From assembly GCA_026008535.1 (NCBI GenBank), contig BRKX01000006.1, positions 48,286,664 through 48,350,663 on the forward strand: a stretch of 64,000 nucleotides of DNA, in the 5' to 3' direction. A program made the position numbers and the translations under genes. Source of the DNA: Perilla frutescens. Taxonomy: Eukaryota; Streptophyta; Magnoliopsida; Lamiales; Lamiaceae. The notes below the pieces were generated by a model. That model searched no databases and was not told the origin of the DNA. It saw nothing but the letters and a program-made list of their open reading frames with translations. Positions 10,891-23,488 of this stretch are shown in pieces; within the stretch, counting starts at the first letter, position 1, and each line of letters starts with the position of its first letter.

Positions 10891-12167
10891 GAGAAAATTT
10901 CGTTTTTGGTTTTACAAGACATGTCAGAATCCGAATTTGGTCTCAATATTATCACTTTTGGTCTCATAGGACATTAAGTGTCATTTTTAATCACACCATG
11001 ACGGTTTCCGTTAAAAATGTTATCGATTTTGGTCACATTTTTAATATCAATTTTTGTCCCTTTTTTTTTCCAGAAAATCTTTAACAATGATTCGAGGCAA
11101 AATTGAAAAAAATTGGACGGAAATTTAACATGCTTTTGGAGGCAAAATTCTCACCAACATACATCTATATATATTATATACCTACTCACCAAACTAAACA
11201 CGACTATCAAACCATCAAAGAGAAAAATTCACTTTTGGTCCCACAGGACATGTGCGAGTCCGATTTTGGTCCCCATACTATCATTTTTGGTCCTATTTAA
11301 AAGAATTATATCAAATGTGGTCCCATAGGACTTGAGCTATCGATTTTGGTCCCACAATTTAAACGGGTCTTTTGACAGATTAACGGAGATATGAGAAAAT
11401 TTCACTTTTGATCCCATAGGACACGCTACTCTCCCTTTTGGTCCCATCGATGTTGATTTTAGTCCCAAAAGTTTTGAACTATCAGTTTTTACCACATCCT
11501 TTACCGTTAAATGTAATGTCAATTTTTACAATGGAAAATTTTTGTTTAGTTTAATTTAACAATATTGTTTATTAGGGTTCACCACACCTAATTAGAGTTG
11601 ATAATTATTTTTAATATTTAATGTTCAGTTTTCAATTAATAATTCATTATTATGGTTGATTATTTCATAATTAAATTCTTGTAAAGTAAAAAAGAAAGGA
11701 AAATTATACTTTGATACCTACATTTTGGGCTTTCACTACAAAAAAATCACGTTTTAGTGATGGACGTGCGCCAAGTCATGATCAAGCCCAAAATATTAAA
11801 AATAATAAAAAATACGTGAAATAATAAAAAAAAATTAAAAACTATAAAATAAAATAAATCTGAAATGTAAAATTAATAAAAATATTAAAAAAATTATGTT
11901 CATAATTAATTTTAGTAATTGAAAAATAAAAAATATTAAAAAATGAAAAAATAAAATAAATTTTAAAATGTAAAATAAATAAAAAATTAATAATATTAAA
12001 AAGATTAAACCAAAACCAACAAAATGAATCAAACTGAGCTACTTGGTTCGGTTGATTTGGTCATTTTTTCTTTAATTTTGGTTTGGTTTTGAATATTAAA
12101 ACCAAAACATTATTTGGTTCGGTTTCAGTTTAAGTAAAAAATATTTTGGTTAAAACCAATCCAATCA

Positions 12168-12199
<32 letters not shown>

Positions 12200-12977
12200 T
12201 TATGATTTATAATTCTAATATTAATTATACCTAAATTTAATATATCATTTGTTATATATTGAGTGTCTGGAAGTCAATTTAAACCTCAAAACTTTTACAT
12301 AACTATTATTTAATACCCTATAATTTCTTTTGAAATGACTACTATGCCTCAAATCTTATTTCAAATATGCATTCAAGCCCAATATTTTCAAGAAATACCA
12401 AAATTTACCATAGTGGTCTTGAACGTTGCTGCTGGTCTAGAACAATAAAGAAAAATTACACTTTGACCCTTAAAGTCTTACATAATATGTTTTGGTGCCT
12501 ATACTATTTCATCCCTAAGTCTCTTAAATAGGGGTGTGCAAATGGTTAGTTCGGTGCAAAACCGAGCTAAACTAGTAAAACCAAATAATTTTTTTTTAAA
12601 AAAAAATTCAAACTGAACTAACCCAAATAATATATATAACCGAACCAAACCAAACCATAATTCTTTAGTTAACTTGGTTTGGTTTCGATTTAACCGAATT
12701 TTCAATGATTATTTTTATTTTTACAAAATAATTATATCTAAATTTCCCTCCAAATCATTTCAATTTGCCTCTAATTAACTTGTAAAAATTTTCTGGAGTT
12801 TTTTTAGTTGGGACCAAAATTGATACCAAAATGAGACCAAAATCTGATAATTTTTTAACGGAAACCGTAACGATGGAACTAAAAATGATAGTTCAAGTCC
12901 TATGGGAGCAAAAGTGATAGTATAAGGACTAAAAAAGGACTCGAACATGTCCCTTGAGATCAAAAGTGAAATTTTCT
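10891..12977. mobile_element. Long-TIR (Mutator-like) non-autonomous element, copy A
   Basis: The left end starts GAGAAAATTTCGTTTTTGGT and the right end is its inverse, finishing GAAATTTTCTC. About 200 bp of each end align in inverted orientation with shared phrases such as ACGGTTTCCGTTAAAAA, TCATAGGACAT and TATCACTTTTGGTC. Related TTTTGGTCCCATAGGAC units recur internally near 11220-11530, which suggests nested or rearranged copies. A CACTA-like left end (CACTACAAAAAAATCACG) lies near 11744 and a TAGGGGTGTGCAAATGG hAT-like end near 12528, both unpaired. No transposase is visible and no 9-bp TSD was confirmed. Confidence 0.6.
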
Positions 12978-13155
12978 CAACCATCGTAACACAACTACCG
13001 CCGCAACAAGAGTTGAACTTCGTGCAATTGCTATCAGAAACTTATTGGCATCATCACAAACAAAAGTTGCAGCCTAGAATGTGAGAGCAACTCCTCCAAA
13101 TTCAAATGAGAAACATAGAAGCAATGGAGCTGATAGCCTAATATCAAATCAAGGT

Positions 13156-14394
13156 ACACTATAAAAAATTCGCGTTTTAGCGACGGATTTTTCCGTCACT
13201 AAACATCAAAAATCCGTCGTTAAATTAATTTAACGACGGATCTAATCCGTCGCTAAGCCTATCGTCGTAAAATCATTTTAACGACAAATTTAATGACGGA
13301 AAAATGTTAACAACGTAATTAGCGATGAAATTTATCCATCGCTAACTTATTGCCGAATTCGGTCGTGAAAAATAAAAAAATAATAAATTTAATGACGGAA
13401 TTTATCCGTCATTAAAAAAAAAAATATTCAAGCCGAGCCAGGGGCATGGAACAGCGGCTCAAACAGAGCCGCCAAGCCGAGACTGTGAAGCCTGAATATT
13501 AATTCAGGCGAAATCTACACTACAGGAGATTCGAACACGGGCCAATAGCCTTATGCCCTAAAGCTCTAACCAAATAGGCTAGAAGGTATTTACATTAAAA
13601 TATACACTAATATATATATATATATATACACACACACATGAAACCTATTTTCATTAATTTTTTATTTCCAAATTAAATAATTATATAATATAAAGTCCTA
13701 AAAATTATTAAAATAAAAAATTATTAAAAAGTCATAAATTAGTAATTTAAATATAACAAAAGATATAATATATTAAAAATAATAAAAAAAATAAAGATAA
13801 TAAAATAAAATAAATCTGAAAAAATAAAATAAATAAAAATATTAAAAAAATTCAGATTCATAATTGAAAAATAAAAAATATTAAAAAATAATATAAAATA
13901 TTAAAAAAATTAAAAAATAAAATAAATCTGAACAACAAAATAAATAAAAAATCAAAATTTTAAAAAAATTAATTTCAAATTCGTAAATTAAGTATTAATT
14001 GGGAAATTAAAAATTAAAAAAAATAAAAATTAATAAAATTAAAAAAAAATTAAAAATAAAAAAAATTAAAAGAAATTTAACGACGGAATTGTTCCGTCTT
14101 TAGTCCGTCGCGAAGTTTAAAAAATATTAAAAAAATTAATTTTTAACGACGGATTTTTCCGTCTTTAATGTAGCGAAGGAAAAATCCGTTGGTAGTCCGT
14201 CGTTATCTTAAAAAATTAAAATTAAAAATATTAAATTCAATTTTTAATGACAGATTTTTCCTGTCGCTACGTTAAAGACAGAAAAATCCGTCGTTAAAAG
14301 TCTCAATCGCAATCTGTCATTAATTTGTCGTTAATCTAGCGACAGATTTTATTCCGTCGCTAAATCCGTCGTGACATTGCGCTTTTTTGTAGTG
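13156..14394. mobile_element. CACTA (En/Spm) non-autonomous element
   Basis: The left terminus is CACTATAAAAAATTCGCG and the right is GCGCTTTTTTGTAGTG, with the 3-bp target duplication GTA at 13153-13155 and 14395-14397. Copy B has the empty site CAAGGTAATATT near 27137. Subterminal regions carry many TTTAACGACGGA/TCCGTCGTTAAA repeats in both orientations, typical binding-site arrays of CACTA elements. The 1239-bp element has no transposase; its centre is AT-rich and contains a tRNA-like box. It inserted after the block duplication. Confidence 0.92.
13515..13588 (-). other. tRNA-like segment with Pol III A and B boxes
   Basis: On the minus strand TAGCCTATTTGGTTAGAGC fits an A box and GTGTTCGAATCTCC fits a B box, with tRNA-like spacing between them. 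The arms do not clearly fold into a functional tRNA. It is probably a SINE or tRNA remnant carried within the CACTA element. Confidence 0.45.
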
Positions 14395-14574
14395 GTAATA
14401 TTTATTGTTGAACACCAAACAATCAAGAAAGCGCGCAGATATATATTTTTATTATAAATATTATCTTTATTAATATTAAATAAATGATGTAAAATATAAT
14501 TATATTTTAAAAGATACATACAATATTAAAAATTATAAAATATATTTTAATAAATGAAGCACGATAGATTTCAT

Positions 14575-14655
<81 letters not shown>

Positions 14656-14660
14656 TCTAT
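14575..14660. repeat. Compound microsatellite (TG)n(TA)n(CA)n(TA)n
   Basis: Alternating purine-pyrimidine tracts form a near-perfect inverted structure. The copy B counterpart at about 27319-27370 is much shorter, which shows slippage since duplication. Confidence 0.85.
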
Positions 14661-14716
14661 TTGAATATTAACATTAATATATACTAGCACACTTGGTTTA
14701 GCTGCCTAATATAAAG

Positions 14717-15440
14717 TGTTAGTGCCATCGTTATGCACTAATTGTTCGTTTTGTGTTTTTGGCGAGATATGTTCGACAATGTGTGTGCTTGGGTATGTCC
14801 CAGAAGCTATTTGTTCCACTGTGCAAGAAAAGAAGAACAGTTGGTGAACTGTTCCCTCTGATGCCCCAGACATACCTAGGGACACTTTTATATGGCAGTT
14901 TCCATAAATATAAAATCTTGCGCAGATCCGTTCATGGAAGGCAAGATATGTTCGATTGACTGCCTTATGGTGTAGATACCGTGCTGAAATTAATCCTACT
15001 ACACATGGAAAATATCTACACACATTTGGGAAGATCACAAACCAATATCCACTTACCTATACCGGCGGAAAGAGACCAACGGTGTTATTGAAGTGAAAAT
15101 TATAAGAAGACCGATTTTTACAGCAATCGATGGACGACTTGTTTAGATTCTCTTAGCATATTATTTGAGAGTCATTTTCATTTATGTCTCATGTATTAAC
15201 TAGTAGTTGTTCCATAAACAGTTAAACGTGATAGACTAGTTTTTGAGTGTTTTTATAAAAACCGTGGTAATTATGTATATTACCACGGTTTTAACCAAAA
15301 ACCGTGGTTAATTAAGTGTGGTATATGTGCGTTTTTCTTATAGTGGTACACATTCTTCCATTATTTTTATGAACAAAAGCATGCGTGTATCAATCGTAAT
15401 CATACCTGGAATTGATTCTGACATGCATATTCTTTTATTT
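14717..15440 (+). mobile_element. Copia-1-type 5' LTR fragment (end of copy A)
   Basis: It starts TGTTAGTGCCATCGTTATGC and matches 27434 onwards in copy B, where the sequence is the 5' LTR of Copia-1. It includes the nested segment containing ACCGTGGT inverted repeats and a CACTA-like right end (TTTTTCTTATAGTGGTA). Homology to copy B stops near 15440, at the end of that nested segment. The remainder of the LTR and the copia body are missing here. The ORFs are not coding. Confidence 0.8.
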
Positions 15441-16139
15441 TTTATTGATCTGCTTCATCATCAAAGCAACGATCCATTTTCCACTGCCGACTAATATTCA
15501 TCATTTTTTTAAGTTATTTTTAAGTAAAATTTTCTGAAATATAAATGTTTTTATAATAATTGCATTTTATATGTTCTCATTAAAAGTTTATGTATTCGTA
15601 TTTATTTATTATTACTTGTTCATATATTCATAATTATTGTTTTATATTATTATTTTAATTGATAGTCTAGTTTCGAACTATGAGATAGTGGTTAAATGTG
15701 CTATATTAATTAAATACAATCTGATTATTTGATTATTAAAATTAAATAACAATATTTTTGGGGTAAAATGATTATTTGATTATTTTATTTAGTTAAATAG
15801 CAATATTTTTGGGTTAAATGAAATTTATTCTTCCAATTTTTTATAATGTTCACTACTGGCGTATAAAAAACTGAGGGCACTTTTTTTTTTATCTTAAATT
15901 ATATTTTTTGATGTTTTTCTCTATTTTTTACTGCCCACTACGTATTTTCTTTTTTCTTTTTTATAGTTTCAAGTGATGCACGTATTTACATTTATTTATT
16001 ATTACCTTCTCATCATATATTATTATATGAATTGATAGTGTAATGATTATGTATATATCTTTGATAAAATATGTTCGATAAAATATGTGCTATTATGTGT
16101 GTATATTTGAATTCTATGTATCTCCGTCTGTTTATTTAG
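15441..16139. other. Unassigned AT-rich spacer
   Basis: No gene or element end is recognised. Phrases such as TTATTTATTATTAC and AATTGATAGTGTAAT recur near 15600, 15985 and 18405 and may be old repeat remnants. Confidence 0.4.
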
Positions 16140-16718
16140 TACTCCGTCCCGTTACTAAAGTCCCATTTGGTTTGGGTACGGAGATTAAGGAGGAATGGAT
16201 TAATGTGTTAAGTAGTGGGTGGAAAAAAGTGGGGCCCATTTAATTAATGGGTAGTGGGTGGAAAAGGTGGAGTATTTTATTGTTATGTGGACCCACTCCA
16301 CTTATCTATTTTCCTTTTTCTTTATCTCATTTTCGATTCTACATTTTATCGAGTAATATTTGTACGAGCGATTTTTTGTCGAGCGAATTCTTTACGAGCT
16401 ATTTTTGTCGATCAATTTTTTGAGAATTGAAACTAACTGTTTGCCAAAAAAAATAAAATTGGAACACTTCGAATTGAAGCAGCTTAATACAGTTGCCAAT
16501 GACTTGATTAAAGAAATTGGAACAATAATGTTGAGCTACCAATTACTTGAGTATTGAAATTATGAATAATTTAAAATTTCAAAGTACATTGGCCAAAAAT
16601 TTTCCACCAAAAAAATTCCCACCATAATTCAAATTTAATCTAATCTAATCCTATAAATACAAGGCTCAAAGACTACCATTTCCACTACAACAAAAGTTCA
16701 AAAACAAAATAACCCACA

Positions 16719-17152
16719 ATGCCGAAGAAGTTCACTGATTCTAAAAAAAAAATCAAGCTTTGGAGTATCTTCTTGACTGCAGCTACGATGGGAAATTAGC
16801 GTGGGGCAAAATAAATGAAGCTGCGACCAAGTTCTAGGTTAGTAGACACACTATATGGCGACTGTGGGCTGAAACAAAAAAAAGGAGAGAAAATAATGAG
16901 CCAATGCATATTCAACCAAAACCAATTTTCCAAAGAAAGAAGAGAGTTACTCTTGATTTAGATAGAGTATCCAGGCTGCCACTTAAGAAAAGAAGCGGTA
17001 TAAGAACATTAGCCAAGAGTATAGACTACAAAAAATCCACAGTTGGGAGGTGGATTAAGCAATGGCTGATCAGAGCTCATGACCAAGAATCCAACATCAA
17101 CCTTCAATCAATCCAACAGAACCAACACAACCAAGAATCCAACATAAATTGA
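16719..17152 (+). pseudogene. Plant mariner-like transposase, N-terminal part, decayed
   Basis: Two helix-turn-helix regions typical of the plant mariner transposase N-terminus can be read. One is WGKINEAATKF then VSRHTIWRLW; the other is VSRLPLKKRSGIRTLAKS followed by KKSTVGRWIKQWLIRAH (frame of 16904-17152). The probable start ATG is at 16719, but an A-rich run near 16745 shifts the frame, and a TAG follows ATKF near 16833. After residue HDQ the frame runs into repeats, so the catalytic domain is absent. The element could only move with help from a related transposase. Confidence 0.75.
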
Positions 17153-17640
17153 TCAACTGAATCAAGGCTCAACAGAAGCAATCAAGGCTCAAGAGCATCA
17201 ACATAAATTGACCAACTCAATCAAGCCTCAACAGCTTCAATCAACACCTCAACAAAATCAATATACATTGACCAAAAGAATCAAGGCTCAACAGAAGCAA
17301 TCAGGCTTAAGAGCATCAACATAAAATGAACAACTCAATCAAGCCTCAAAAGCCTCAATGAAACCAACACAGCCAAGAGCATCAACATAAATTGACCAAT
17401 AGAATCAAGTCTCAACATAAGCAGTGAAGGCTCAAGAGGATCAGCATAAATTGACCAACTCAATTAAGCCTCAACAGCCTCAATCAACACCTCAACAGAA
17501 CCAACATACATTGACCAAATCATTCAAGCCTCAACAGCCTCAATCGAGCATCAACAGAATCAACAAACATTGACCAACATAACCAAGCCTCAACAGAATC
17601 AATCAAGACTCAACACCAACATCGAAACATTGACCGATAC
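17086..17640. repeat. CAA/TCAA-rich tandem repeat in the mariner element
   Basis: Phrases such as CATCAACATAAATTGACCAA and CAATCAAGCCTCAACAGCC recur about every 60-120 bp with variation. Strand composition is strongly biased (C and A on plus). It lies exactly where the transposase catalytic domain should be. Confidence 0.7.
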
Positions 17641-18240
17641 ATAGAGAGGGTTAGATCTCACCAGAGGAGAGTCAAATGAGACAGATCTCACCAATTCGAA
17701 GTACAAGGGGAGGAGTATTCAGAGCATCGTCGTGACAACCTCTGCTCTCCAGTCTGCTCCGGCCGCTTCAACCACCGCCACCGCACCGTCCGCCGCCGTC
17801 ACCAGGACACCCGTCGAAGGCTCTCCAGACTCAGCAATGTACTCCATTAACAGGTATTTGGGAGTCTCCGGCACGATTTCCTCCGAATCGGGCGCCACCT
17901 CCATCGACGGCCGGCAGAGATAGAGACAGAAGGAGATGTGAAGCCGCATGTTCGCGGCGTGTGTTGCAGAGGACTGCAACAAGTCGAAGACGTCAAAGAG
18001 GTTAGGGCTTTCGCCCGAATCAGGCTGCATCGGGGCTGAAACATCACAGATCTGTCACCGGCGGTGACACGGAGTAAGTGAGAGGGGGCCCGACGGTGGT
18101 GTTGCTGGCGGAGAGAAGGCGATGGTGAGAGTGAGAGAGGGAGGCGGAGAGATTGAGAGATCGAAATGAAAGACCAAATGGGGCAGTGGATCGAGAGAGG
18201 AGGGGGGTTAGGGTTTGGGTTTGGAATGGGCCCACTTTTT
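17641..18240 (-). other. GC-rich passenger segment, possibly captured host gene 5' end
   Basis: Composition changes abruptly to GC-rich with codon-like structure on the minus strand. Two frames are open: 63 residues from 18235 (Ser/Leu/Thr-rich, like a transit peptide) and 103 residues from 18030 down to 17719 (MQPDSGESPNLFDVFDLLQ...). They are in different frames. I do not recognise either protein. A captured fragment of a host gene inside the mariner ends is the simplest reading, but no parent gene is known to me. Confidence 0.4.
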
Positions 18241-18373
18241 TTTAATTAAGTTAACAAACCATGATTAAGGCCCCTTATTTTTTGGCTAATTTTTACCAAA
18301 AATGGTATGGGACTTTAGTACTGGGACAACCAAATAAGAAAAGTGGGACTTTAGTATTGAGACGGAGGGAGTA

Positions 18374-20421
18374 TTATTTATAATTAGCTATTGCTGCATT
18401 TACATTAGTATATTACTTGATAGTGTAATTATGAAATGTGAAATGATGTTAAAAGTTTCTGTATTAGTTAATTATTATATGATATATGTGTGTTAAGTAT
18501 ATCGTTCAGGTAAATCTTAATATGAAGGAATTTTAGTGTAAATATGAACTTTTATTTAATAAACCTATCATTTAAGTAAAAAAATAAATCTGAATACATT
18601 TTTCGTAAAATAATTGAATAAAATTTTAGTAATATTTCTGAAGGAATTCAAGTAAAAATATTTGAAGGATTTTTTCATAATAAATATGCAGGAACTTTTT
18701 CGTAATATCTACCATTAAAGTAAAATTAAATTTGAGTAAAAATATGATAGAATAAAAATCTGAACATAAATTTGCAGAAACTTCATGAACATGAATAAAT
18801 ATGAATGAATAAAATATTTTCGCATACTCCAACATGAATCATTTATTTTCGTATACTCCAGCATGAATAAATACGAATGAATAAAATATGCAGGAACTTC
18901 ATGAACATACTTCAAAATAAAATTTAATTAACCACGTACTCTGAATATTCCAGCATCAAAATCATTGTGAAAAATCTGAATGAATAAAAATGAATATTCA
19001 TTTAAGAAAACTTAGAGGGTAACATACTCTAAATCTTCCAACATCAAATTCATCAACTTTGTGAGCCTCCCATTTATATCCGTACTTTGTGTTCTATAGT
19101 GTCTATACTTTTGAACATGTTCCTGCATATAAAAAAGAGAAATTTTTTTATTTTATTTTTTGTGAAAATGAAAGATGAAACATTAATACGATGATAATGA
19201 ATAAAAAATGAGAGTAGCCATCTGCTGTAATAGACATGACTCACAGTGTATCGCGAGAACATGAGAGAGAGCTCTTGTCAAAGTCATTGTCAGAAATATC
19301 AATTTGGCTGCACCCAGAAAAAAAATTGTGTAAGATTTTATGTTATTCCACTTGAAACTCGAGCATTATAAATTATTTGGCCAATATAACTAATTACAGT
19401 AATTGGGACAAAACAAATGTCAAATGTGAGTATGTGGCTGCAGAAGTAGAATCCAAAATTGTATTATGTTTCTTTTTTATATGCAGAAACATGTTCACAA
19501 AATCAATTAGAGCATAGACATTTTCTTCAATCAGATAATCTTTAAATTTCTCCGTATTGGATTTTGAATGGTAACATGAATTATTTGACCCTACAAAATA
19601 TGAAATACATTTATTAGGTACAATTTGTGAATCGAAAAAGTGTAATTGACATTGTAGGTTTTGAAACTAATTAAAACATATACAGAATGTATTACCTCTC
19701 AGTCATAAAGTACATACTTAAGGCTGAATGTGTTGGAGTTTTCATAGCACACAGTGAATGAGACGAAGTTCTAATGCAAAAGTGCTTCTTCCAGGTTTCA
19801 ACTTATTGATGGATCCCATACATGGATCCAAAAATCGGTGTCATTGTAGAGGAAAGAGAGAGTGTATTGAAGTGATTCTTAAATGTAAAAGAAAAGTGAT
19901 TTGTGTTGGTATTTTCCTATTATATATTCAATATTTGTATAGCTTTCAACCACTACAAATGTTGACAGTTAATAGTACGTGTTTAATTTTTATTTTTATT
20001 TTTGAGGGAATACGTGTTTAATTTTTAATGTTTATTTTTTGCTGATATTTTCTCTAATTTATTTAGTGTGTTTAAATTAATATTTTAATATTATTAAAAT
20101 AATTAATTTTCTTACAGTTAATAATTCTCACATCATTTTACACCCACTAAGTTTAATAACTGCACTGCTTTACGTCCACTAACCTTAATTGTAGCAATTC
20201 ATTAAATTTTTTAAATAAAAAACTGCCTAGTCAGCAATGCATTACATATAAATTATTAAAAAATATTATATTATTATATTGATATACACGTATGAAAATC
20301 AGTTAATATAATGACCTCAAATCAGAAATTTATTTGCAAAATTGCCATCAAAATCAATTTCAAAATCAATTGCAATTAGATTTTTTTTTCTACTTTTATA
20401 TATAGTATAGATTTCTATCTT
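18374..20421. other. Unassigned AT-rich spacer between block copies
   Basis: No gene is recognised. Near 18690-18920 the phrases GCAGGAACTTCATGAACAT and CATACTCCAACATGAAT recur. Short ORFs on both strands, including 19758-20021, show no family resemblance and have AT-driven composition. Confidence 0.4.
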
Positions 20422-20429
20422 TTTATTTA

Positions 20430-20986
20430 GGGAGTTTCTGTTTGAACCCCCATATGTACTCTTTGCACCCCAAAAGAAAAAAAAGAAAACATAAAATAGT
20501 TTTGAAGTTACTTAAATGCTCTTTGTTCAAAAAGAAAAAATTAAGTGTGGTTCGAAAATGAAATTTCGAACTCATCGTGTTTGTTCGAAATTTTATTTTC
20601 GAACATACATAATTTTTAAAATAAGTCACGTTCGGAAATTAATTTTCGAACACACCATGTTTGTTCGAAAATTGATTTTCTAACAAACATGGCATGTTCG
20701 AAAAATAATTTCCGAACGGACTCCATGAATTTTTTTTAGTACCGTTCGAACACAAGACTTCGAATATATACATTATGCTCGAACAGAAGACTTCGAACAT
20801 ATTCAGAATGTTCGAATACACAACTTCGAAAGGAGCACGATTTTTTTATGCTTTTCATTTTCAGATTTTATGTTTTTTTAAGTAAGGGTATTATAGTCAA
20901 TTTTAGGGGTGCAAAGAGTAAAACAAGGGGTGCATGGAGAAGCTATGGTGCAAAGAGTAAATATTGGGGTGCAAACAGAAACTCCC
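20430..20986. mobile_element. hAT-type MITE, complete copy
   Basis: The ends are GGGAGTTTCTGTTTGAACCC and the inverse GGGTGCAAACAGAAACTCCC, with the perfect 8-bp duplication TTTATTTA at 20422-20429 and 20987-20994. Subterminal ACTCTTTGCACCCC repeats occur at both ends. The centre is rich in TTCGAA. It has no transposase. Relative to copy A it has an extra 22-bp piece near 20910-20935. Confidence 0.88.
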
Positions 20987-20994
20987 TTTATTTA

Positions 20995-23488
20995 ACTGTA
21001 GAACATAGATGGGGTTATATTATCGTGGGCTATGATAGGATTTTAGGTGGGTGGCTAAGGGGTAGAACAACCTTTTTATATTTATATTTCTTTTTTATAA
21101 AATATCAGAGGTTATAAAGAGTAAAATGGGATCGGGTTGTGTTTAGAATTTCTCATAAATAAAAAATAAAAAAATCATTTGAAGTTCAATATAGTGGTAT
21201 GAATATCGGTCCAAGTCCAACCAGTCTTGTGGGGGAGGTGGTGGAGTAAAAGATAGTCGTTGGCATTGTATATTCACAAGCTAAACTACGCTAGCCACGA
21301 CTACTTTGAACGACGAAAGAGCCTACTCCCACCAATGTCTTTCTTTATATATAGTTTTCCTTTATTATTATATCTTCTTCGATATTCTAATTTATGATTT
21401 GGCTGTTGGAGTTCGAATGATCGTTACCTTTCTCTGACGATCTTCGATTTTAATATCACTTGTCTGCAGAGCTCAGCAGTGTTCTCTGTTCGACTTTATA
21501 TTTATTCGACTCAACTGCAAGTACATAGTGGACCACACTGATGTAGAGCGATGAACAAGATGTCGTATTTGCAGAAACAAATGAAACAATTTAGATATAA
21601 GTACTACGACATCAATTCCCTAATAGTATTATCAAGGCAACATATTAAAAGATTTATTTATATTAACTATTAATTAAGGTAGAATATGGAAATAGTTAAC
21701 ATGTTCTAAATTCAGAGATGATGAAATATTGTGGGTTTTGATTTCATTAATTCTTCCAAACAATTTCAATTTAATTCAATGATTTATTCACGATTTACTT
21801 TTATTAGGATAATCACTCATTAGTTTAAACCTTCTCTTGAATTAGTAAGTTAGCATATTAAGCAATTATAAAGAATAATAATAAAAAAATTACATATACT
21901 TCACTTCCAGTAAGTTCGTTTATATTTTGACTGTCGGATTTGGAGGTGTAGTTAGGGTAGATTTGTTAAAAAAGAAAAAAATTAAAATAATAGATATTTT
22001 ATAGTAATTATTGAATGATTGATTGAGTTATGTCGGTTAAAACCTCTAAATATTGGTTTATTTTAACGTATTTATCTAAAAATTAATGTTAATTACATTT
22101 CATATTTACAACGTTTTCTAACTTCCAACATGTTTATTTATCTTTTGTATGTGCATGTACTGATTTCTTTATTTGTTATTTTTTTTCTTTCCATCCTTAA
22201 CGTTTATACTATTATGAAGTGAGCTTTGAGTATGCAATCTTAATTTACACTACAACAAAAATGCGTTTTAACAACGAATTATATCAACTCGTTTGAAAAA
22301 TATTTGGGTTGCTACATTAATTATTCCTAATTAGGATTTAAATCGCTTAATTCACTCTAATATTTGGGTCACTAATTTCATTTTAAGCTATATATTTATT
22401 TTAAAATTAGGGATTTTTTTAATTTTCAATTAGGTTTATTATTCCCAATTATGTTTTATATTCATTTAGAAAAAAAAATTATTTAGTGCAATGTACGAGC
22501 CCGCACGTTAGCGTCGGGCAAGTATATTGCGCGAATCTCTGGATTTAAAAAAAAATTACTTTAATTTTAGGGTTCACAAAATTCATTTTATGGTATATAT
22601 TTATTTCAAAATTAGAATTTCGTATTTTCAATTAGGGTTGATTATTTTCAATTAGAGTTTATATTTATTTTGAAAACATTAATTATTGAATGCAATGCAT
22701 GAGCCCACGTACGCAAGTTGCCAAATTAAAAAAAAATCACTTTAGTTTTATTAGAGTTAATTAATTCTAGTTTAGGGTATATATATAATTTTTGAAATAA
22801 AAAATCCGAAAATGGTTAAAAAAAAGAAAAAAAATAGGTGGGCAAGTGTACTCCACCTGCAGTGTGTGGAGTACACACGCTTTTTTGGATAATATCATTA
22901 CCATTTTTGCATGATTTTTTAGGCTTGAGCCGGTCTGATGTGCTAGGCGAGGCCCATCAAACCTTATGCACCACACACTAGCTCATATATTAAAAGTAAG
23001 TATGTGTGTATAAGTATATTACATTGATGCCATGAATTATTCCGCTTTAAACTGCAAATTAAGAGTGACAATTAATTAAGGGAGTTGCTATTTGCACCAA
23101 GAATATTACTCTTAAAATTTCACTTACTCCATGCACTTCACATTTTACTCTATACACCTTAATTACACTATTACTTATTCGATCACCCTTATTCCTAAAA
23201 ATATTATTTAATAATCATTTAAAAAAAAGAAGAGAAGGGGAGAGAAAGAAGTCTATAGTTCATGTCTTTAATATTCTCTCCCTCCAAGCCACCGACGACG
23301 CCAATTCCACTCACTCCAATCGCCCATCTGCCAAGCCTGCCGCCACCCACCCTCTTATTTCCTGTAAATATGGAGATTCAACACCACTCCTAGACTCACC
23401 CACAAATTTAAGTTAGTTTGTGATTTGAAAAATTAATATTTTTCAAACTATTATTAACAAATTCGAAAAACATTTTCCGAACACATGT
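20995..23488. other. Unassigned duplicated sequence (copy B of 230-5865)
   Basis: No gene is recognised. It is the counterpart of copy A without the Harbinger and hAT insertions; the empty sites are near 21617 and 23380. An unpaired CACTA-like left terminus lies near 22247, as in copy A near 2383. Confidence 0.55.

Larger units (their letters stand above)
1..15440. repeat. Duplicated block, copy A
   Basis: This stretch is collinear and in direct orientation with about 20750-28150. Shared landmarks in the same order are the hAT-type MITE end, the GAGCCCGCACGTTAGCG block, the CATGGCAGATCC-type element, the 151-bp hairpin MITE, the long-TIR element and the start of a copia LTR. By eye the aligned parts differ at about one position in twenty. 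Copy A is longer because it carries three later insertions and keeps about 3.64 kb lost from copy B. Its left edge lies outside the window. Its right edge is near 15440, inside sequence nested in the LTR. Confidence 0.93.
16142..18371. mobile_element. Tc1/mariner (Stowaway-class) element with passenger DNA
   Basis: The left end is CTCCGTCCCGTTACTAAAGT and the right end is the inverse of CTCCCTCCGTCTCAATACTA, flanked by the TA duplication (16140-16141 and 18372-18373). These are the standard plant Stowaway/mariner termini; the left end lacks 4 bases. Inside are the decayed N-terminus of a plant mariner transposase, a tandem repeat array and a GC-rich segment foreign in composition. The catalytic DD39D domain is not present. 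Confidence 0.85.

Noticed and set aside
20848..21117. 89-residue ORF also present in shortened form at 125-343
   Set aside because: It crosses the end of a hAT-type MITE and its target duplication; conserved in both block copies only because the block was duplicated.
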